Source: Bryobacterales bacterium (GTDB taxonomy: Bacteria > Acidobacteriota > Terriglobia > Bryobacterales > Bryobacteraceae). From it: 53,960 bases of DNA. This document shows, in pieces, positions 50,541 to 53,960 of this stretch. The notes beneath the pieces are model-generated. The model was not told the DNA's origin. It worked only from the letters and a program-made list of their open reading frames with translations, and ran no database searches. Made by a program: the position numbers and the translations under genes. Positions within the stretch are counted from its first letter, which is position 1, and the number at the start of each line of letters is the position of its first letter. The stretch spans positions 5,561 to 59,520 of the forward strand of contig PLFE01000054.1 of assembly GCA_003136675.1 (NCBI GenBank), read 5' to 3'.

Positions 50541-53500
50541 ATGTCACGCTTTTCGCTCCGCCTTCTTTTCCCTGTTTCTGTTGCGCTCGTGCTTCTGGTT
50601 GGCGCGGTCTTCAGTTTCACCACCGGTTTCAATACCGCGCGCGCGCAGCAGCCGGCAGCCGCTTACGCGCATGGCCGACTTTCGGTCTCTATCCCTTACC
50701 ACTCCACGAGCTCAGGCGCAGGCAGGCTGACGGCCGAGATCCTCGACCCGGAAGACCACGTGCTTGGCAGGGTGGAACGTACGGTCTACATCGCCAAGGG
50801 CGGCGGGGTGTGGAAACAGGCCATCACTCCAGATCATCCCATCGGATTCGACGTCATCATCTGGCAGCGATTGCGCTACCGCTTTGAGTACAACGATGCC
50901 AAGGTGGCGGCGATCGAAGGGGTGGAATCGATCTCGCAGATTCTGCGACGGCCGGTGGTCCACATTCTCGGCCAGACTGAATACCTTGCGGGCAGCCGGG
51001 CCGCCATCCGGGTGATCGTATCGGACGCCAACAAAAACGACGTCGCGGAGTCCGGCGAAGTGCGAATCGACCTGCTGGCGCCGGAGCAGAAATCATGGCG
51101 TTTGTTCTCCGGCCGGCTCAACCGCCGCGGGACCCTGGAGGCGCAGTTCCGCTTCCCCGCCGGGCTGACCGGCAAATACGAGATGCGGTATGTGGCGGAC
51201 ACGCCAATTGGTTCCACTGAATACACACAACCCGTTCAGCTTACCGACCAGGCAGCCATTTTGCTAACCACTGAAAAGCCGATTTATCAGCCGGGCCAGA
51301 CGATTCACATCCGCGCGCTGGCGCTTGCCCGCGCCGACCACAAGGCAGAAGCGGACCGCAAGCTTCTGTTTGAGATGGAAGATTCTCACGGGAACAAGGT
51401 TTTCAAGAGTGCAACGGTGACCGATTCGTTTGGCATCGCCTCGGCGGAGTTCTCGCTGGCCGACGAGGTGAACCTGGGGACCTATCATCTAAGAGCTTTG
51501 ATGGGGGATGCAGGTGCACCTTCCAGCAAGGCGGAAATCGGGCTCAATGTTGAGAATTATGTACTTCCCAAATTCAAAGTTGCCATTGAGTTCACTGAAA
51601 AGGACCACAAGCCGAAGCGATATTACCAGCCGCGGGACCACGTTACGGGTACGGTCCGCGCGAACTACTTTTTCGGCAAACCAGTGGACCACGCCGATAT
51701 CACGATTAAAGCCTCCGGGCAGGACGTGGCTGTATTTGAGGCTGCATCGGGTCACGGCAAAACCGATGACGAGGGTTGCTACCGCTTTGACCTACCTCTC
51801 CCCGAATATTTTGCGGGGCACCCTCTGAGCCAGGGCGCCGCGCGCGGGTTGATTGAGGCCACCGTGAAGGATTCCGCGGGCCATGCTGAAACGCGGCGTG
51901 AACCGATCACGATCAGCGATTCGGCTCTCCTGATCACCGCCGTGCCGGAGGGCGGTAATCTGATCCCGCATCTGGATAACGAGGTGTTCGTGATCAGTTC
52001 TTACCCGGACGGTACTCCGGCGGCCACAGACTTGACGGTCCACATTCACGGCGCGCGCGATCAGCAGGTGTCGAGCGATGGCGAAGGAGTGGCTGTGATC
52101 CACTTCAATCCCGATGCGGGTGTTGAGTCGCTTGGCGTCGATGCGGACGATCACCGAGGGAGCCGCGTCGCGACGAATGTGCCCCTGCAGACACGCGCCG
52201 GCCCGGACCAGGTTCTTGTTCGGACAAACCGCGCGGTGCTGAAAACGGGCGAGACGATGGAGCTGAAGGTGTTGTCAACGCGCGCTCGGGGTTCCGCATA
52301 CATTGACGTCGTCAAGAACGGTCAGACCATTCTCACGCGCGATCTCGAACTGCGGAACGGTGAGGCGGATTTGGCGCTTACGGCGACTTCGGAAATGGCG
52401 GGCACGCTGGATGTGGATGCTTACGTGTTTGGCAAGGATGCGCAGCCCGTGGCCGACCATCGCCTGGTGTTCGTGCAACCGGCGGATGAACTGAAGATAG
52501 AAACCAAGAGCGACTCCGCGGTTTATGCTCCCGGTTCGGAGGCGCGCATCAGCTTCCATGTCACCAACGCGCACGGAGAGGGCGTGAGCGCGGCGCTTGG
52601 GTTACAAGTTGTGGATGAAGCTGTGTTTGCTCTTGCCGAGAAACAACCCGGATTCGCGAAGGTGTTTTTCTATCTCGAGCAGGAGGTGATGAAGCCGCGC
52701 TACGAGATCCACTCCCTCTCTGTTTCGCGCGCCGTGGAACCGATGGACGTCACGAGCAACCGTCAGCAAGACCTGGAAGCGCGCGCCCTTTTCGCCGCCA
52801 CCGAGATGACTGTGCCCGCCAAGCTTGACACGGAGTTTGGGCGCAGCCTGCCGCAGGACAGGTACGCGGAGTATCAGGAGCGCTACGAGGCAGTTTTCGC
52901 CGGCCAGGTCAAAGCGATCGCCGCGAAGCTGAACGAGAGTCTTGCGTGGCGTCGGGGTGGAGAGGACTTCATCAGGTCCTTTGGGAATATCACTATCGGC
53001 AACCTGCGCGATGCGTGGAACACACCTTTGCGCATCGAACCTACGGGCGGTAGGGATCATTTCTACCGCGTCCGCAGCGCGGGGCCTGACAAACAGTTCG
53101 GCAACGCGGACGACCTTATCGTCTATCTCAAAGACCGCTCCGGCAGCTTGGTCAGCGCTACTGGCCAAGGGGGAAAGGTCGATCTTAAGATCGAGCACGA
53201 TCGTCGAGCCGTCAACGAAGACGCCGAGTTGACCGGCGCCGTAATGGATGCGAGTGGGGCTTTCATTCCGGGGTCCGACATCACTTTGACTCCCGGAGCG
53301 CGCAGCGCGCGAGCGGGTAACGCTGGCCAGTTCACCTTCAGCGCCTTGCCGCCAGGACACTATCGAGTTGAGATTGAGGCGCCTGGGTTTGGGACGGTGT
53401 CGCGCAATTTCACTTTGCGGGCCCGCGATCGCGGGGTATTATCGGTGGTTCTCTGGGTGGGCAATTCGACCGAGACGGTGGAAGTTACAGGCGCAGCGAA

Positions 53501-53960
53501 CGCCATTCAGATTGTTGAGACAGGGCGCAGCATGATCGGGCTGGGTGGCCGCGCGGTTTTTGGCGCGCGCGCAGCGATGTTGGCCGCAGACCGCGTCTCG
53601 GCTGACGCTGTGCCCATGGCTGCGCGATCTTTCAGCGTGGATCGCAAGAAGGAATCATCCGCGGCGCCGCACATACGCTCTTATTTTCCGGAAGCGCTTT
53701 ACATCAATCCCGAGATCATCACGGACGCTTCGGGCAACGCGAGCATTTCGATTCCGGTCGCCGATTCGATCACAACGTGGCGGATGGCTCTGTTTGCCTC
53801 GACTGAATCTGGAGCGCTGGGGTCGGGCGTTTCAAGTATCAAGGTGTTTCAGGACTTCTTCGTGGATCTCGATCTTCCGGTGACTCTCACGCAGGGTGAC
53901 CGCGTCTCGATACCGATCGCCGCGTATAACTACTCCGGAAGGTCCGGCCGGGTTAGCCTG
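50541..53960 (+). CDS. Alpha-2-macroglobulin-family protein with inserted domains, 3' truncated
   Basis: ATG at 50541 with AGGAG nine bases upstream; the frame is open to the window edge (about 1140 codons). The signal peptide is VALVLLVGAVFSFTTG...ARAQ. MG2-like domain starts at residue ~245 (EKPIYQPGQTIHIRALALAR). MG-type segments continue to ALGLQVVDEAVFALAE. Near 815-867 there is a pseudopilin GspG-like segment (GNLRDAWNTPLRIEPTGG, RVRSAGPDKQFGNADDLIV). Near 895-985 lies a carboxypeptidase-regulatory-like domain (ELTGAVMDASGAFIPGSDIT). The A2M body resumes with YFPEALYINPEIITDASGNA and TTWRMALFAS. Any thioester region lies beyond the edge. Probably a periplasmic or outer-envelope protease trap. 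Confidence 0.9.
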   Translation, partial: MSRFSLRLLFPVSVALVLLVGAVFSFTTGFNTARAQQPAAAYAHGRLSVSIPYHSTSSGAGRLTAEILDPEDHVLGRVERTVYIAKGGGVWKQAITPDHPIGFDVIIWQRLRYRFEYNDAKVAAIEGVESISQILRRPVVHILGQTEYLAGSRAAIRVIVSDANKNDVAESGEVRIDLLAPEQKSWRLFSGRLNRRGTLEAQFRFPAGLTGKYEMRYVADTPIGSTEYTQPVQLTDQAAILLTTEKPIYQPGQTIHIRALALARADHKAEADRKLLFEMEDSHGNKVFKSATVTDSFGIASAEFSLADEVNLGTYHLRALMGDAGAPSSKAEIGLNVENYVLPKFKVAIEFTEKDHKPKRYYQPRDHVTGTVRANYFFGKPVDHADITIKASGQDVAVFEAASGHGKTDDEGCYRFDLPLPEYFAGHPLSQGAARGLIEATVKDSAGHAETRREPITISDSALLITAVPEGGNLIPHLDNEVFVISSYPDGTPAATDLTVHIHGARDQQVSSDGEGVAVIHFNPDAGVESLGVDADDHRGSRVATNVPLQTRAGPDQVLVRTNRAVLKTGETMELKVLSTRARGSAYIDVVKNGQTILTRDLELRNGEADLALTATSEMAGTLDVDAYVFGKDAQPVADHRLVFVQPADELKIETKSDSAVYAPGSEARISFHVTNAHGEGVSAALGLQVVDEAVFALAEKQPGFAKVFFYLEQEVMKPRYEIHSLSVSRAVEPMDVTSNRQQDLEARALFAATEMTVPAKLDTEFGRSLPQDRYAEYQERYEAVFAGQVKAIAAKLNESLAWRRGGEDFIRSFGNITIGNLRDAWNTPLRIEPTGGRDHFYRVRSAGPDKQFGNADDLIVYLKDRSGSLVSATGQGGKVDLKIEHDRRAVNEDAELTGAVMDASGAFIPGSDITLTPGARSARAGNAGQFTFSALPPGHYRVEIEAPGFGTVSRNFTLRARDRGVLSVVLWVGNSTETVEVTGAANAIQIVETGRSMIGLGGRAVFGARAAMLAADRVSADAVPMAARSFSVDRKKESSAAPHIRSYFPEALYINPEIITDASGNASISIPVADSITTWRMALFASTESGALGSGVSSIKVFQDFFVDLDLPVTLTQGDRVSIPIAAYNYSGRSGRVSL

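Overview
The window reads as chromosomal DNA of a Gram-negative soil-type acidobacterium, most like the Solibacter/Bryobacter group. The indications are an ADOP/MacB-type orphan permease at the left edge, GC-rich coding with many Ala/Arg/Gly codons, several PP2C/SpoIIE phosphatases, TonB-C/DUF6438-type and carboxypeptidase-regulatory-like envelope domains, a secreted quinoprotein with its own cytochrome c, and many TolC-type outer membrane proteins. This is inference from protein families; no 16S rRNA gene is present. Most of the window is housekeeping or envelope biology. It holds one tRNA gene and no CRISPR array or intact insertion sequence.

Layout. 1-4.4 kb: 3' part of an ADOP permease, then a minus-strand pair of SpoIIE-type phosphatases, one membrane-anchored and one fused to a VOC/glyoxalase domain. 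4.5-10.8 kb: nadE, a beta-propeller phosphoesterase and a GH57 glycosidase, packed on the plus strand and closed by a hairpin terminator. 10.8-17.2 kb: SYLF lipid-binding protein, EgtD-like methyltransferase, large polytopic membrane protein, TonB-C/DUF6438 protein, TauE/SafE exporter and cystathionine gamma-synthase. 17.4-19.1 kb: an LPxT-anchored secreted protein next to a class D-like sortase. 19.1-21.5 kb: PQQ dehydrogenase plus diheme cytochrome c. 21.7-24.3 kb: two decayed genes and cystathionine beta-synthase. 24.3-27.8 kb: a leader with two very short candidate peptides, a secreted CHAT protease-like protein and a sigma-70-family factor.

27.8-38.1 kb is one long minus-strand block: two tandem TolC proteins, a multicopper oxidase, a TetR regulator with a near-perfect palindromic operator, then a DevC-type permease, ATPase, HlyD lipoprotein adaptor and a third TolC. 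38.3-46.9 kb: alaS and a YpdA-type disulfide reductase abutting, a zinc-knuckle mini-protein, VOC and DinB proteins, glutamine synthetase, a secreted beta-propeller-like protein, a MOSC protein, a striking multi-hairpin intergenic element and a Spy/CpxP-like protein. 46.9-48.2 kb is a scar of broken gene pieces, including the C-terminus of a tyrosine recombinase, ending 40 bases before tRNA-Ser(UGA). 48.4-53.96 kb: a sigma factor, a transmembrane zinc-finger anti-sigma-like protein with a carboxypeptidase-regulatory-like outer domain, and an alpha-2-macroglobulin-family protein that runs off the right edge and carries the same kind of domain plus a pseudopilin-like insert.

The most unusual material is: (i) the CHAT-sigma pair with its small-peptide leader; (ii) the sigma/anti-sigma/A2M cassette with matching domains; (iii) the sortase with a dedicated LPxT substrate in a Gram-negative; (iv) the 46175-46325 multi-hairpin element; and (v) the integrase scar beside tRNA-Ser.
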